DNA of 64,000 nucleotides, from positions 248,001-312,000 of the forward strand of contig JABFRU010000002.1 of assembly GCA_013140985.1 (NCBI GenBank), in the 5' to 3' direction. Each line of letters begins with the position of its first letter. Within the stretch, counting starts at the first letter, position 1. The notes beneath the pieces are model-generated. The model saw nothing but the letters and a program-made list of their open reading frames with translations. It searched no databases and was not told the origin of the DNA. A program made the translations under genes and the position numbers. Positions 1 to 8,762 of this stretch are shown here, in pieces. Source of the stretch: Chitinophagaceae bacterium. Its GTDB lineage: Bacteria > Bacteroidota > Bacteroidia > Chitinophagales > Chitinophagaceae.

Positions 1-1341
1 TTCTCCAAAAGTGAAAATGATATCATTGATCCAGTCGGCATTCAGGCTGAATAATTCAGTGTATGTCTTTGCAGATTCATCAAAACTTTTATCCCGCATG
101 CTGAGGTAAGCATAGGTGGAGAACGGTTGAGTTGATTCCCTGAAATTTTTTGTTGCCTTTACCTGTTGCATTAATGGTTTAAAAAGTTCAGGATATTTTG
201 GGCTGCCCAAAAAACCAAGCTGCACCGCTTTCATGTAATTCACACTGATATCGGCATAATCTTTATAGCTGTTATAATGATCTTCTGTTTCTTTAATAAA
301 GAAAGAAGCAGGCTTTGGTAATTTATTGAACTTACCTCTCCTGATAAGATAGACAGGGTACATTGAAATAGGAGAGTACTGGTTGTTGGGATACGTTTTA
401 TTATGACAGTTCACCCAGATATAATTTACCGAGTCACGGCTCTTCCATAATTTTTCTGCGGCATCATACTCTTTCAACATTTCTTTTGCATAAGCAGAGT
501 TAGTGAACCGGATGCCGGGATAAGGATCACAAGGATTATCATTGTTCTTATGCCACAGCACAGATAAGTAATCTACATTTTCAACTGCAGCTTTTGAGTA
601 AGATTGATAATCGCCGATATTAAGATAGTAGATGACCTTTGAGCCCATCGCTTCTGACTTATATGAGTCACGGAACATTGCATCACCTGTTTGGGATAGC
701 AATTCCATTTTGCGGATATACTCATCAGCTTTTAAATAATCACCGGACCTGGAAAGAAAGTTTGCATAGAACATATAAGAACGATATGCATTTTTATCAG
801 CCGGCTCCATTGACATAGACATTTCATAATATCTTTTGGCCTGCAGAAAATTTCCACTCCTTTCAAAAGCATAAGCTATATAATAATAAGTGTCCGGCGT
901 TTTGAAAGAAGGGTTTTTCTCAATGAAATCAATTGCTTTGTTGGCGATTTCCGGATCCTTATTAGAGAACAAACCCGGATAGATAACATAATACCATTGG
1001 TTGAAAGGATTGGTAGCCGTATCGCCGGGTGTTGGGGTAGAAATACCGACCAGTGCATTCATGGCCTTATCCGCTTTTTCGCCACAGGTTTTTGCCAGGG
1101 CTGTATCGGGAGCCTGGTTCTCAAAAATTGTTTTTAATAAATAATAATTGGTATAGGTCTGCAGATCTTTTTTCTTTTCGACGATATTATATAATTCCTT
1201 TGCAATGGTCAATGCTTTCTTTTTATCAGCCGCATTGGTATATACGTCGGAAAGTTTGGAATTGAAATCTTCCTGGGTTTGAGCAATGATGTTATTGGCA
1301 ACAAAAAGAAACAAGCAGGTAAAGAGAAAAGGTCGTAACAT
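1..1341 (-). CDS. Secreted TPR-like repeat protein, C-terminus cut by window edge
   Basis: The reading frame opens at an ATG at 1341 and stays open to base 1, so 447 codons are visible and the C-terminus lies outside the window. Residues 1-21 (MLRPFLFTCLF..., ending in ...IIAQ) look like a Sec signal peptide, so the protein is probably periplasmic or outer-membrane associated. From about residue 140 the sequence has paired amphipathic helices of tetratricopeptide type (YYIAYAFERSGNFLQAKRYYE is followed by a second, similar unit), interspersed with many Tyr and Asn residues. No catalytic motif is visible. It lies downstream of metG on the same strand, separated by a 108-base inverted repeat, so co-transcription is uncertain. 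The role is unknown; TPR scaffolds usually bind proteins. The gene call is firm and the function is not. Confidence 0.8.
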   Translation of the reverse strand, partial: MLRPFLFTCLFLFVANNIIAQTQEDFNSKLSDVYTNAADKKKALTIAKELYNIVEKKKDLQTYTNYYLLKTIFENQAPDTALAKTCGEKADKAMNALVGISTPTPGDTATNPFNQWYYVIYPGLFSNKDPEIANKAIDFIEKNPSFKTPDTYYYIAYAFERSGNFLQAKRYYEMSMSMEPADKNAYRSYMFYANFLSRSGDYLKADEYIRKMELLSQTGDAMFRDSYKSEAMGSKVIYYLNIGDYQSYSKAAVENVDYLSVLWHKNNDNPCDPYPGIRFTNSAYAKEMLKEYDAAEKLWKSRDSVNYIWVNCHNKTYPNNQYSPISMYPVYLIRRGKFNKLPKPASFFIKETEDHYNSYKDYADISVNYMKAVQLGFLGSPKYPELFKPLMQQVKATKNFRESTQPFSTYAYLSMRDKSFDESAKTYTELFSLNADWINDIIFTFGE

Positions 1342-1387
1342 AATATTCGATCAATTAATTGAAGAATAAGTTACTGAAAAAGAGGAA

Positions 1388-1495
1388 AGCCACGAAATCA
1401 CACAAACCGGCACGAAAAATATCTGTGCTGATCTGTGTTATCTGTGTTTATCTGTGGCTAAACTGTTTCGTGTTATTTAGTGTGTTTCCGTGGCT
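1388..1495. repeat. Long imperfect inverted repeat with ATCTGTG tandem core
   Basis: The left arm (1388-1417, starting AGCCACGAAATCACAC) and right arm (1466-1495, ending GTGTTTCCGTGGCT) are imperfect reverse complements. The core between them carries four degenerate copies of ATCTGTG. The right arm ends four bases from the metG stop codon. It may act as a transcription terminator, but there is no clear U-run. The layout resembles the inverted repeats at 7885, 20843, 21411 and 22803. Confidence 0.7.
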
Positions 1496-1498
1496 ATC

Positions 1499-3631
1499 CT
1501 AACTCACATTCGAACCCGGAGCAACGGGATTCTCCGGCTTAAGCAATTGTAATTTTCCATCGCTGTCTTCTGCTGTCAATATCATTCCCTGGCTTTCGAT
1601 GCCCTTCATTTTTCTTGGTGACAGATTGGTTACAACGATCACCTGTTTACCAACGACATCTTCAGGTTTATAATGTAACGCTATGCCGGATACAATCGTT
1701 CTTTTTTCTGTGCCGAGATCGATCTCGAGTTTCAATAACTTGTCTGCTTTCTCCACTTTTTCGCAGGACAATACAGTGCCTGCTTTTAATTCAAGCTTTG
1801 CAAAATCATCGTATTGAATAGTTGACTTGTTAACAGGTTGATTGGTTGACGGGGATTTCTCTTCCATTTTGACAGCTTTATTTTTTTCAGCATTTGATTT
1901 TACTAAACCGCTTTTCAATTTTTCAATTTGATAAGCTATTTCTTCGTCTTCGATTTTTCTAAAAAGTAATTGTGGTTCTCTTAAACTATAGCCAACACTC
2001 AGCAGTTTCAATTTACCTGCATTCTCCCAATCCAGCATTTTATCCACCACCTTCATCATGTGCAGCATTTTCTTTGCTGTATTGGGTAAGAAGGGATTGA
2101 TCAATACGGAAAGATTAGCGCATAGCTGCAAACAAATATGCAGGCAGTTGTCAATACTCTTTTGCGCACCGGGATTCTCAGCTAATTGTTTGGCAACGAT
2201 CCAGGGCTCTTTTTTCTGCATATATTGATTGCCTTTTCTTGCTATGTCTATGATCTCAAACAAAGCCTCCCTGAACCTGAACTCTTCTATTGAATATTGA
2301 ACAGTGAGTGCTGTACGCTGCAAATGCTCAAATAATCTTCTGTCCTCATCATCCAGAATATCTTCATGTAGTTTGGGTACTTTTCCTCCGCATAGTTTAT
2401 GCATCAACACAAAGGTCCTGTTCACATAATTTCCAAAGATGGCTACCAATTCACTGTTCACCGCATCCTGGAAACCTTTCCAGGTAAATTCACTGTCTTT
2501 TGTTTCCGGGGCAATTTGTGTAAGATAATAGCGAAGCATATCCACACATTGACCGCCGCCATTTTCTTTTTTTACAAAATCATTGATATAATCTCTTTGA
2601 TCCAGTTTCCAGTTGCGGCTGGTACTCATCTTATCACCTTCGAGGTTCAGGAATTCATTGGCCGGAACATTATCCGGTAAAATATTTCCATGCAGCTTCA
2701 GCATCAACGGAAAAATGATACAATGGAAAACGATATTATCCTTTCCTACAAAATGCACTAACCTGGTATCCTTGTCCTCCCAATAAGGCCGCCAGTCTTT
2801 TTTATTATCAAGGGCCCATTGTTTTGTCGCAGACACATATCCAATCGGCGCATCGAACCATACATACAAAACCTTTCCTTCCGCTTCTTTCAATGGAACT
2901 TTCACTCCCCAATCAAGATCTCTCGTTACAGCTCTTGACTGCAAACCTCCATCTATCCAGCTCCTGCATTGGCCCACAACTGTATTCCGCCAATCGTCTT
3001 TATGTTGTTCCAGTATCCAGTCCCGGAAGAATTGTTCATGTTTCCCCAATGGCAAGTACCAGTGAGTAGTTTTTTTCCTGACAGGAGTTTTACCACTTAA
3101 TGTACTGACAGGATCGATCAATTCATCAGGACTTAATGTTCTTCCACAATTCTCGCATTGGTCTCCATAAGCCCTGTCGCTGCTGCAATTGGGACAAATA
3201 CCTTTGATAAAACGATCAGCTAAAAAAGTTTTTGCTTCTTCGTCGTAGAATTGTTCGCTTTCTTTTATCTCTAATTCACCCGCATCATTCAGTTTGGTAA
3301 AAAACTCCTGTGCCGTTTCATGATGTATGGGCGCCGATGTACGATGATAGATATCAAAAGAAATATCAAGATCAGCAAAGTCTTCTTTCATGGCCACATG
3401 ATATTTATCAATGATAGCCTGCGATGTTGTTCCTTCTTTGATTGCCTGCATGGGAATAGCAGTGCCATGCTCATCACTGCCGCAAACAAATACCACATCT
3501 CTTTTTTGTGCCCGCAGGTAACGGACATAGATATCAGCCGGTATATATGCACCCGCCAAATGGCCCACATGTTTCAACCCATTGGCATAAGGAAGGGCAG
3601 AAGTGATTAAGTAACGTTTAGGGGTCGTCAT
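1499..3631 (-). CDS. metG: Methionyl-tRNA synthetase with C-terminal tRNA-binding domain
   Basis: This enzyme charges tRNA-Met with methionine using ATP in the cytoplasm. The class I signatures are clear: HVGH at residues 21-24 (the HIGH motif) and KMSTS at about 333-337. A four-cysteine zinc knuckle (CPNC...CENC) lies at about 144-161 in the connective peptide. The last 110 or so residues form the EMAPII/OB-fold tRNA-binding domain (LELKAGTVLSCEKVEKADKL...), joined by a Lys/Glu-rich linker. The total of 710 residues fits the long, dimeric MetG form. ATG at 3631 (MTTPKRYLIT) is preferred over an upstream TTG at 3643 because the conserved N-terminus starts there and a TAnnTTTG box lies about 27 bases upstream. 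Confidence 0.97.
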   Translation of the reverse strand: MTTPKRYLITSALPYANGLKHVGHLAGAYIPADIYVRYLRAQKRDVVFVCGSDEHGTAIPMQAIKEGTTSQAIIDKYHVAMKEDFADLDISFDIYHRTSAPIHHETAQEFFTKLNDAGELEIKESEQFYDEEAKTFLADRFIKGICPNCSSDRAYGDQCENCGRTLSPDELIDPVSTLSGKTPVRKKTTHWYLPLGKHEQFFRDWILEQHKDDWRNTVVGQCRSWIDGGLQSRAVTRDLDWGVKVPLKEAEGKVLYVWFDAPIGYVSATKQWALDNKKDWRPYWEDKDTRLVHFVGKDNIVFHCIIFPLMLKLHGNILPDNVPANEFLNLEGDKMSTSRNWKLDQRDYINDFVKKENGGGQCVDMLRYYLTQIAPETKDSEFTWKGFQDAVNSELVAIFGNYVNRTFVLMHKLCGGKVPKLHEDILDDEDRRLFEHLQRTALTVQYSIEEFRFREALFEIIDIARKGNQYMQKKEPWIVAKQLAENPGAQKSIDNCLHICLQLCANLSVLINPFLPNTAKKMLHMMKVVDKMLDWENAGKLKLLSVGYSLREPQLLFRKIEDEEIAYQIEKLKSGLVKSNAEKNKAVKMEEKSPSTNQPVNKSTIQYDDFAKLELKAGTVLSCEKVEKADKLLKLEIDLGTEKRTIVSGIALHYKPEDVVGKQVIVVTNLSPRKMKGIESQGMILTAEDSDGKLQLLKPENPVAPGSNVS

Positions 3632-3657
3632 GAATAATTTCAATCTTTATTAGCCTG

Positions 3658-3665
3658 CAAAAATA
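3658..3665 (-). promoter_or_regulatory. Predicted -7 element for metG
   Basis: On the minus strand this reads TATTTTTG, an exact match to the Bacteroidota -7 consensus TAnnTTTG. It sits 27 bases before the metG ATG. No upstream TTG is at ideal distance, so only the -7 box is claimed. Confidence 0.5.
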
Positions 3666-3713
3666 CCGGAATACAGCCAATCTCATTATTTTAGCTTGCT
3701 ATTATATCAAGCT

Positions 3714-4820
3714 ATGAAGTACTTCAAATTATCTATCCTGCTGTTATTGGGAGGTTCCTTACAGGCCAACGATGGTGTTTTTTACGCCATGGGCAATACA
3801 TTGGTGCCTTTAAAAGAAACAACGATCCAACTAAAAAAAGAAATACTGAACCTGCAACGAAAGGGTGACTGGATGCAGGTAGATATTTATTTCGAGTTCT
3901 ACAATCCCGGGACGGAAAAAGAGTTGACGGTTGGTTTTGTAACACCTCCCGGCAGCGGCGATGTTTTGGATGAAGAAGCAAAACATCCTTTTGTAAAAGA
4001 TTTTATGGTAATGGCTGGCGATCGCATATTGCCATATAAGATCGCAAAGATGAATGAGACCGGTTTTAAAGTGAGTTCGAAAATCGCCCAGGGTCATGAT
4101 TTCGTTTACCATTTCACTATAAAGTTCCTCAAAGGCATTACTGTTATCCGTCATAGTTATCTCTATAAAGGAGGCGGTTCTGTAGAAGCACATAGAGACT
4201 TTGATTATCGCCTCACCACCGGCACCACCTGGGCTAATAATGGTATTGATGACTTTGAACTTAACATCAATATGGGAGATGACAGTTATTTTTCTATTCC
4301 ATCTGCATTTGGCACAGCGCCGGCAGCATGGCAGTTATCAGGTATTGGAAGGATCACTAAACATAATTTTTCCATTCCCTTTTATGCTGATGGAAAACCG
4401 GTTTTGAAAATGGCTTACCTGCGAAAAGGAGCGTTGCAGCTAAGAGCAGCAAATTTTAAACCCACAGAAGACCTTTCTATTACTTTCTGGAACATACATA
4501 ACGAAGTGAACCTGTGGTGCGAGCCAACTGCGAAGAATGATTTTGCTGGTTTCATGGAACTGATGTGGAGTGATTCGACAGAAGCTGTTTCCAAATTATC
4601 GGATGTGGAGCTTAGGCTTTACCGCAATCTCAATTATGCCCGTGCCGGTTATGATTTTAAAGATGAATTGCTGAAGAAAGCATTCTCAAAATACAATTGG
4701 TATATCCCGGACCCGGCTATAAAGCCGGAAAATATTCCGGAGTATTATGTAACAAAAGATATGATGCGACTGATAACAAACGAAGAGAAGAAACGAAAAG
4801 AAAAATCAACTACGCAATGA
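3714..4820 (+). CDS. Secreted protein of unknown function (DUF4424-like)
   Basis: A 368-residue protein with a signal peptide (MKYFKLSILLLLGGSLQA, followed by NDGVFYAMGN). The mature start and the following beta-rich stretch (LKKEILNLQRKGDWMQVDIYFEFYN) resemble DUF4424-type secreted proteins, which carry short strands with alternating hydrophobic residues. This family assignment is from memory and tentative. No enzyme motif is visible. ATG at 3714 is chosen because the signal peptide begins there; an in-frame TTG at 3696 would add six residues with no signal-like character. The stop overlaps the start of the LD-carboxypeptidase gene (ATGA), so the two are probably translationally coupled, suggesting a cell-envelope role. 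It is divergent from metG. Confidence 0.75.
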   Translation: MKYFKLSILLLLGGSLQANDGVFYAMGNTLVPLKETTIQLKKEILNLQRKGDWMQVDIYFEFYNPGTEKELTVGFVTPPGSGDVLDEEAKHPFVKDFMVMAGDRILPYKIAKMNETGFKVSSKIAQGHDFVYHFTIKFLKGITVIRHSYLYKGGGSVEAHRDFDYRLTTGTTWANNGIDDFELNINMGDDSYFSIPSAFGTAPAAWQLSGIGRITKHNFSIPFYADGKPVLKMAYLRKGALQLRAANFKPTEDLSITFWNIHNEVNLWCEPTAKNDFAGFMELMWSDSTEAVSKLSDVELRLYRNLNYARAGYDFKDELLKKAFSKYNWYIPDPAIKPENIPEYYVTKDMMRLITNEEKKRKEKSTTQ

Positions 4821-5725
4821 TCAAAATCCCTCCTTACTTACAAAAAGGCGATACGATCGGTATTGTTTGTCCCTCTGGCGCCATGCCGGTTGAAAAAGTT
4901 TCTGAATGTATCCGGGTATTGAATGAAGATTGGGGCTTTACTACCAAAGTAGGCAAGACGGTTGGGAATGCCTTCAATTATTTTTCCGGAACAGATGAAG
5001 AACGTTTAGCTGACCTGCAGGAAATGCTGGATGATGATACGGTGAAAGCAGTGCTTTGTGCAAGAGGCGGCTATGGTATGACCCGCATTATTGATAAACT
5101 TGATTTCAAAAAATTCAGGAAGCAACCAAAATGGATCATCGGCTATAGCGATATAACTGTTTTACATTCTCATTTATACTCCCAGTATTATATTTCTTCT
5201 CTTCATTCACCAATGGCCGGTGCATTTAATGAGGATGGCTATAAAAATGAATTTGTGCAATCGTTGAAAAATGCACTGGAAGGAAAGAAAATAAAATACC
5301 AATGTCCGCCGCATGAATTTAATCGTAAAGGTGAAGCAGTGGGAGAGTTGGTGGGCGGTAACCTGGCTCTGCTGGCTCATTTGGTTGGAACAGATTCTGA
5401 TAGTAAAACAAGAGGAAGGATCTTATTTATTGAAGACATCAGTGAGTACCTGTATAATATTGACCGTATGCTGCGGCAATTAAAACGAAGCGGCAAATTA
5501 TCTAAGCTGGCCGGATTAATTGTTGGTGGTTTTACTGATACAAAAGATACAGAACGTCCATTCGGGCAAACAGCTTATGAGATAATAAGAGATGTTGTAA
5601 AAGAATATGATTACCCGGTTTGTTTTGATTTTCCTGTTAGCCATACCGACAGGAATTATGCATTAAAGATCGGAGTGGGGTATAAGCTAAAGATCACAAA
5701 AAATAAAGTGATTCTCGAGGAATAA
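4817..5725 (+). CDS. ldcA: LD-carboxypeptidase (peptidase family S66)
   Basis: This probably cleaves the L,D bond of murein tetrapeptides during peptidoglycan recycling, acting in the cytoplasm. The S66 triad is visible: nucleophile Ser111 in GYSDIT, Glu206 in FIEDISEY and His276 in PVSHTDR. The N-terminal GDTIGIVCPSG and ARGGYGMTRII segments are also typical of the family. At 302 residues the length is normal and there is no signal peptide. The start at 4817 is supported by the ATGA overlap with the preceding gene; a longer in-frame extension upstream lies inside that gene and lacks family similarity. A distant relative of the same fold, such as microcin C immunity protein MccF, is the main alternative. 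Confidence 0.9.
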   Translation: MIKIPPYLQKGDTIGIVCPSGAMPVEKVSECIRVLNEDWGFTTKVGKTVGNAFNYFSGTDEERLADLQEMLDDDTVKAVLCARGGYGMTRIIDKLDFKKFRKQPKWIIGYSDITVLHSHLYSQYYISSLHSPMAGAFNEDGYKNEFVQSLKNALEGKKIKYQCPPHEFNRKGEAVGELVGGNLALLAHLVGTDSDSKTRGRILFIEDISEYLYNIDRMLRQLKRSGKLSKLAGLIVGGFTDTKDTERPFGQTAYEIIRDVVKEYDYPVCFDFPVSHTDRNYALKIGVGYKLKITKNKVILEE

Positions 5726-5737
5726 AAAATAAGAAAG

Positions 5738-6547
5738 TTAAAGCCTCAGCAAAGAATCCAGTTTCCCTGCTACCTCTTTATACTTGAAAAGATTATTGTG
5801 ACCGGCTCCTTTTACAGTAATAAATTCATCTCCTGTTTTCAATAGTGGTTTTAATCTTTTCGCATTCTTATAAGTGACGATCCGGTCTTTTGTTCCCTGG
5901 AAGATGGTGATCGGCGCTGAAACATTCTTTAGATAAATATTGGTGGGCAAATAATAATGCAGCATCCATTTCACAGGATAGATTGGAAGATAATGGCTGA
6001 TGACTGATGGAAAATCATAGTAAGGAGTTTCCAATATTACTCTTTTGCAATCTCTTATTGATGCAAGTTGTGCTGCGATGCCTGTCCCCATGCTTTTACC
6101 ATAAATGATAATACTGTCGGCGCTGAAGCGGGTATGGGCCATCTTATATGCTTCCAATGCCCAGTCATATAGTTTTTGCTCGGTCAATTTGCCGGTGCTT
6201 TTACCATAACCGGGATAATCTATCATTAGCACCTCGTAGCCATGTTTGGTAAAGTATGGAATGTAATTTGCATACCAGGAAATATTTCTCTTATTGCCAT
6301 GAAAATAGAGGACCACTCCTTTTGTTATTGTATCGGTTGATGAAAAATCAACCAGGTTCATCGTATCTTTTTTATTGATGGGAATGCTGATATCCTTATG
6401 CGGCTCAGAAAAATTGTAATTGTGGTCTCTTTTCAATCGTACCGGGTGAAAAAGGATCCTATCCTGCAAAAAGTATAATGCTACGCCACCAATAATATAA
6501 ATAAAAAAGGCGATCCAGAGCCATTTGAATATTTTTTTCTTTTTCAT
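5738..6547 (-). CDS. Membrane-anchored alpha/beta hydrolase (BEM46/ABHD13-like)
   Basis: A 269-residue serine hydrolase of unknown substrate. It has one N-terminal transmembrane anchor (about residues 8-28, WLWIAFFIYIIGGVALYFL), then an alpha/beta hydrolase domain with oxyanion HGN in LYFHGNKRN, nucleophile Ser152 in GKSMGTG, an acid in the GTKDRIV segment and His250 in GAGHNN. The domain probably faces the periplasm. ATG at 6547 is preferred over ATG at 6586 because the latter lies inside the hairpin of the upstream gene's terminator. It is a clear paralogue of the hydrolase at 7971-8759, and the two flank a lipoprotein gene on the same strand. It converges with the LD-carboxypeptidase gene, with only 12 bases between stops. 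Confidence 0.85.
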   Translation of the reverse strand: MKKKKIFKWLWIAFFIYIIGGVALYFLQDRILFHPVRLKRDHNYNFSEPHKDISIPINKKDTMNLVDFSSTDTITKGVVLYFHGNKRNISWYANYIPYFTKHGYEVLMIDYPGYGKSTGKLTEQKLYDWALEAYKMAHTRFSADSIIIYGKSMGTGIAAQLASIRDCKRVILETPYYDFPSVISHYLPIYPVKWMLHYYLPTNIYLKNVSAPITIFQGTKDRIVTYKNAKRLKPLLKTGDEFITVKGAGHNNLFKYKEVAGKLDSLLRL

Positions 6548-6565
6548 GCTCAGCAAAGATGAAAA

Positions 6566-6597
6566 GAAAAAGGACAGGTAGTTCATCCTGTCCTTTT
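6566..6597 (-). terminator. Rho-independent terminator after the lipoprotein gene
   Basis: On the minus strand an 11-bp perfect stem (AAAAGGACAGG / CCTGTCCTTTT) encloses an 8-base loop and runs into a T-rich tract. It follows the lipoprotein gene and precedes the hydrolase ATG at 6547. Confidence 0.75.
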
Positions 6598-6622
6598 CTG
6601 TCGGGTAAGATCCGGCCAGCTT

Positions 6623-6655
6623 CCTCTCCGCAAGGAGAGGATTGTGGTGAGGCTA
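6623..6655. repeat. CTCTCC-gcaa-GGAGAG hairpin repeat, copy 1
   Basis: A hairpin CCTCTCC-gcaa-GGAGAGG (6623-6640) is followed by GTGGTGAGGCTA. The final CTA is the TAG stop codon of the lipoprotein gene on the minus strand. A second copy at 17112-17145 has the same arrangement. Confidence 0.75.
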
Positions 6656-7798
6656 CCGGATAAAATAGTTCCTGATACGGTAGGATGCATTATTGTTTAT
6701 CTCGTCCATCAGGCACCTGATCACTTCCTGTTCATTTGGAGCTTGCTCCTGCCTGCGATCAATAAGTTGTTTATCGCTTTCACTTAATGCCCGGGCATCG
6801 CCGGTATAGGTTGCAAATTCAGTTGTCCAGCTATGATTGGCGGAAAAATTATCACTCCACAACCAGCCGCCATCAGCGTCACGAACATTTACCTGCATGA
6901 GAGCATCTGAATGCATAGTTCTCCTGGTAGTAGTAATGGTCGCATATACTTTCCCATATTCTCTCACAATGGAATCAGGGCGATAGACAATTTCCTTTAT
7001 CACTACTTCTTTTGATACTTTTCTTGTACTGCGGTCATCATAGTAGTGGCCAACATTCAATGTTGCCAAACGCATATCCACAACCTGGTCAACTCTTATT
7101 TCTCTATTTCTTGCATCCCGGTCAGAAAAGAATTTTACAAATTCATTGCCGGCGTTGTATTGAAGGTCCCTGAGTAATTTATCATCAAGACTTTCATAGC
7201 TGCTGGCATATGAACTGAACCGGAACCCATTATTTTCTTCAAGTGGAAGGATAACAACATTGGTGACAGCATATTCATACGCTTCGTTCATTTTTAAAAC
7301 AATATCCCTGTTGCCGGGCTTGAAACGTTCAGCCACCTGGAATTCACGGTAAGCGTTTTGGTAACTCTTTTTATTATACCCCTGCATAAATGACAATCCC
7401 CTGTCAAAACGAACATCACCTGCTTTTTCACCATAAGTGATCATATAGGTAGAATAATCTGTTGGATGAATCAATTCAAATATTGCAGGAACTTTCCGGA
7501 TGGCATCATACATTTTTTGCAGTGCTGCATATTCATTGTACATCCATTCCCATTTCAGTTCATTGCTGCTTTCTGAATTATTGCGTATGCGGCTTTCATG
7601 ATCTTCCACTGCATATTTGTAGGAGCTTTCAATGATGTTCCTGAGTTTGGAATCGTTCGGATCTTTTTGCAACTTTTTGGCTGCCAGCTCAACTGCTTCA
7701 TCGTAGTTTCCTTTTTCGTATAACTTACTTGCAGTTTTGCAAGAGATGAAGAGGATCGTTGCTGTAATAAAAGATAAAAAGTAAAGTTTTGATTTCAT
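6653..7798 (-). CDS. Lipoprotein with N-terminal TPR-like segment, function unknown
   Basis: A 381-residue protein with a lipoprotein signal: a hydrophobic stretch ending in LFISC, with Cys20 as the lipidation site. It is therefore predicted to be anchored to the inner or outer membrane. The following sequence (ASKLYEKGNYDEAVELAAKKLQK) reads as a TPR-like helical hairpin. A second such unit is near residue 160 (YQNAYREFQVAERFKPGN), and the C-terminal half is beta-rich and unassigned. ATG at 7798 is chosen over ATG at 7816 because AAGGAG lies seven bases upstream of it, an unusually good ribosome binding site for this genome. Its stop codon is contributed by a dispersed hairpin repeat. It lies between two paralogous hydrolases, which hints at a shared envelope process. 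Confidence 0.8.
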   Translation of the reverse strand: MKSKLYFLSFITATILFISCKTASKLYEKGNYDEAVELAAKKLQKDPNDSKLRNIIESSYKYAVEDHESRIRNNSESSNELKWEWMYNEYAALQKMYDAIRKVPAIFELIHPTDYSTYMITYGEKAGDVRFDRGLSFMQGYNKKSYQNAYREFQVAERFKPGNRDIVLKMNEAYEYAVTNVVILPLEENNGFRFSSYASSYESLDDKLLRDLQYNAGNEFVKFFSDRDARNREIRVDQVVDMRLATLNVGHYYDDRSTRKVSKEVVIKEIVYRPDSIVREYGKVYATITTTRRTMHSDALMQVNVRDADGGWLWSDNFSANHSWTTEFATYTGDARALSESDKQLIDRRQEQAPNEQEVIRCLMDEINNNASYRIRNYFIR

Positions 7799-7884
7799 GG
7801 TGGTCTCCTTTTTCATAGTGGACGTTCAAATAGTATTCCGGTTAGCCGGAGCCCCGGTCAATTAGACAATTCTTAACAAGAAAG

Positions 7885-7969
7885 GGTAGTGGGAAATAAC
7901 GAGTGGCTAGTGGGATTTGGCGTGTAAAGTAGATTTTCTTCCTACTAGCTACTCGTTATTTCCCACTCC
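7885..7969. repeat. Long imperfect inverted repeat
   Basis: The left arm (7885-7915, containing AGTGGGAAATAACGAGT) and right arm (7940-7969, containing ACTCGTTATTTCCCACT) are near-perfect reverse complements over about 30 bases, around a 24-base loop. It ends one base from the stop codon of the hydrolase at 7971. It could form a strong hairpin in RNA, but no U-run follows on the minus strand. Confidence 0.8.
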
Positions 7970-7970
7970 C

Positions 7971-8759
7971 TTAGTATTTAAGGATATCCCGCACAAAATT
8001 GTGATACTCATCAAAGGAGGGAAGATTGTTGTGGCGGCCGCCATGAATGCGGATGAGTGTAATTTTACCCGGATTGATCTTTTGCAACGCCTCACTATGG
8101 CGGATCGGTATCAGCCAATCCCTGGTACCGTGAATAATGTAAGTATGGCAATTCACACCTGTTATCCATTTATCGGTGCGGAGATGAAATCGCAATACCA
8201 CTCTTACAGGAAGAATGGGAAGGAACCTCTCTATCACTCTTAGAAAATTAAAATAAGGTGCATCCAAAATAAGATAGCGGGGATTATTATCACAGGCAAG
8301 TTTGGTAGCAAAGCCGCTGCCCATGCTCCGGCCATAAACGATCAGGTGATCCTCTGAATATTTTTCTTTGAGTTTATCATAGATATACTGCATATCACCC
8401 AGCATTTCTTTTTCACTTCGCTTGCCGGTACTTTTGCCAAAGCCACGATAATCCAGGAGCACTACATCATAATCGTAGCGATAAAAATCCTTTGCATACC
8501 GGGCCCATCCTTTTATGCTTCTTGTATTACCATGAAAATAAAGTATCAGCCCTTTTGGATTGTCCCGGTAAAAGTGAAGGCCATTGATGCGGACACCGGG
8601 TTCTATGTCGAAAAAATATTCTCTGAAAGGAACTTCGTATTTGAATTCAAAATCCTGTTTTAGCTTTTCCGGTTTAAAAATCAGCCGTTCCTGCAGAAAA
8701 TATGCGAGGATGGAAAGTACAGCAATACCAATGATGATATACCAAATGAATACGGGCAA
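7971..8759 (-). CDS. Membrane-anchored alpha/beta hydrolase, paralogue of 5738-6547
   Basis: A 262-residue serine hydrolase of unknown substrate. An N-terminal membrane anchor (FIWYIIIGIAVLSILAYFL) precedes the catalytic domain, with LYFHGNTRS for the oxyanion hole, Ser145 in GRSMGSG as nucleophile, the GTRDWLIP acid segment and a GGRHNN histidine. The same motif layout and anchor occur in the gene at 5738-6547, so the two arose by duplication. The start is a TTG at 8759: no ATG is available before the anchor and an in-frame stop lies close upstream. The gene is bracketed by inverted repeats on both sides. Relatives in other organisms are annotated as BEM46/ABHD13-type, without a known reaction. 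Confidence 0.83.
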   Translation of the reverse strand: MPVFIWYIIIGIAVLSILAYFLQERLIFKPEKLKQDFEFKYEVPFREYFFDIEPGVRINGLHFYRDNPKGLILYFHGNTRSIKGWARYAKDFYRYDYDVVLLDYRGFGKSTGKRSEKEMLGDMQYIYDKLKEKYSEDHLIVYGRSMGSGFATKLACDNNPRYLILDAPYFNFLRVIERFLPILPVRVVLRFHLRTDKWITGVNCHTYIIHGTRDWLIPIRHSEALQKINPGKITLIRIHGGRHNNLPSFDEYHNFVRDILKY

Positions 8760-8762
8760 AGC

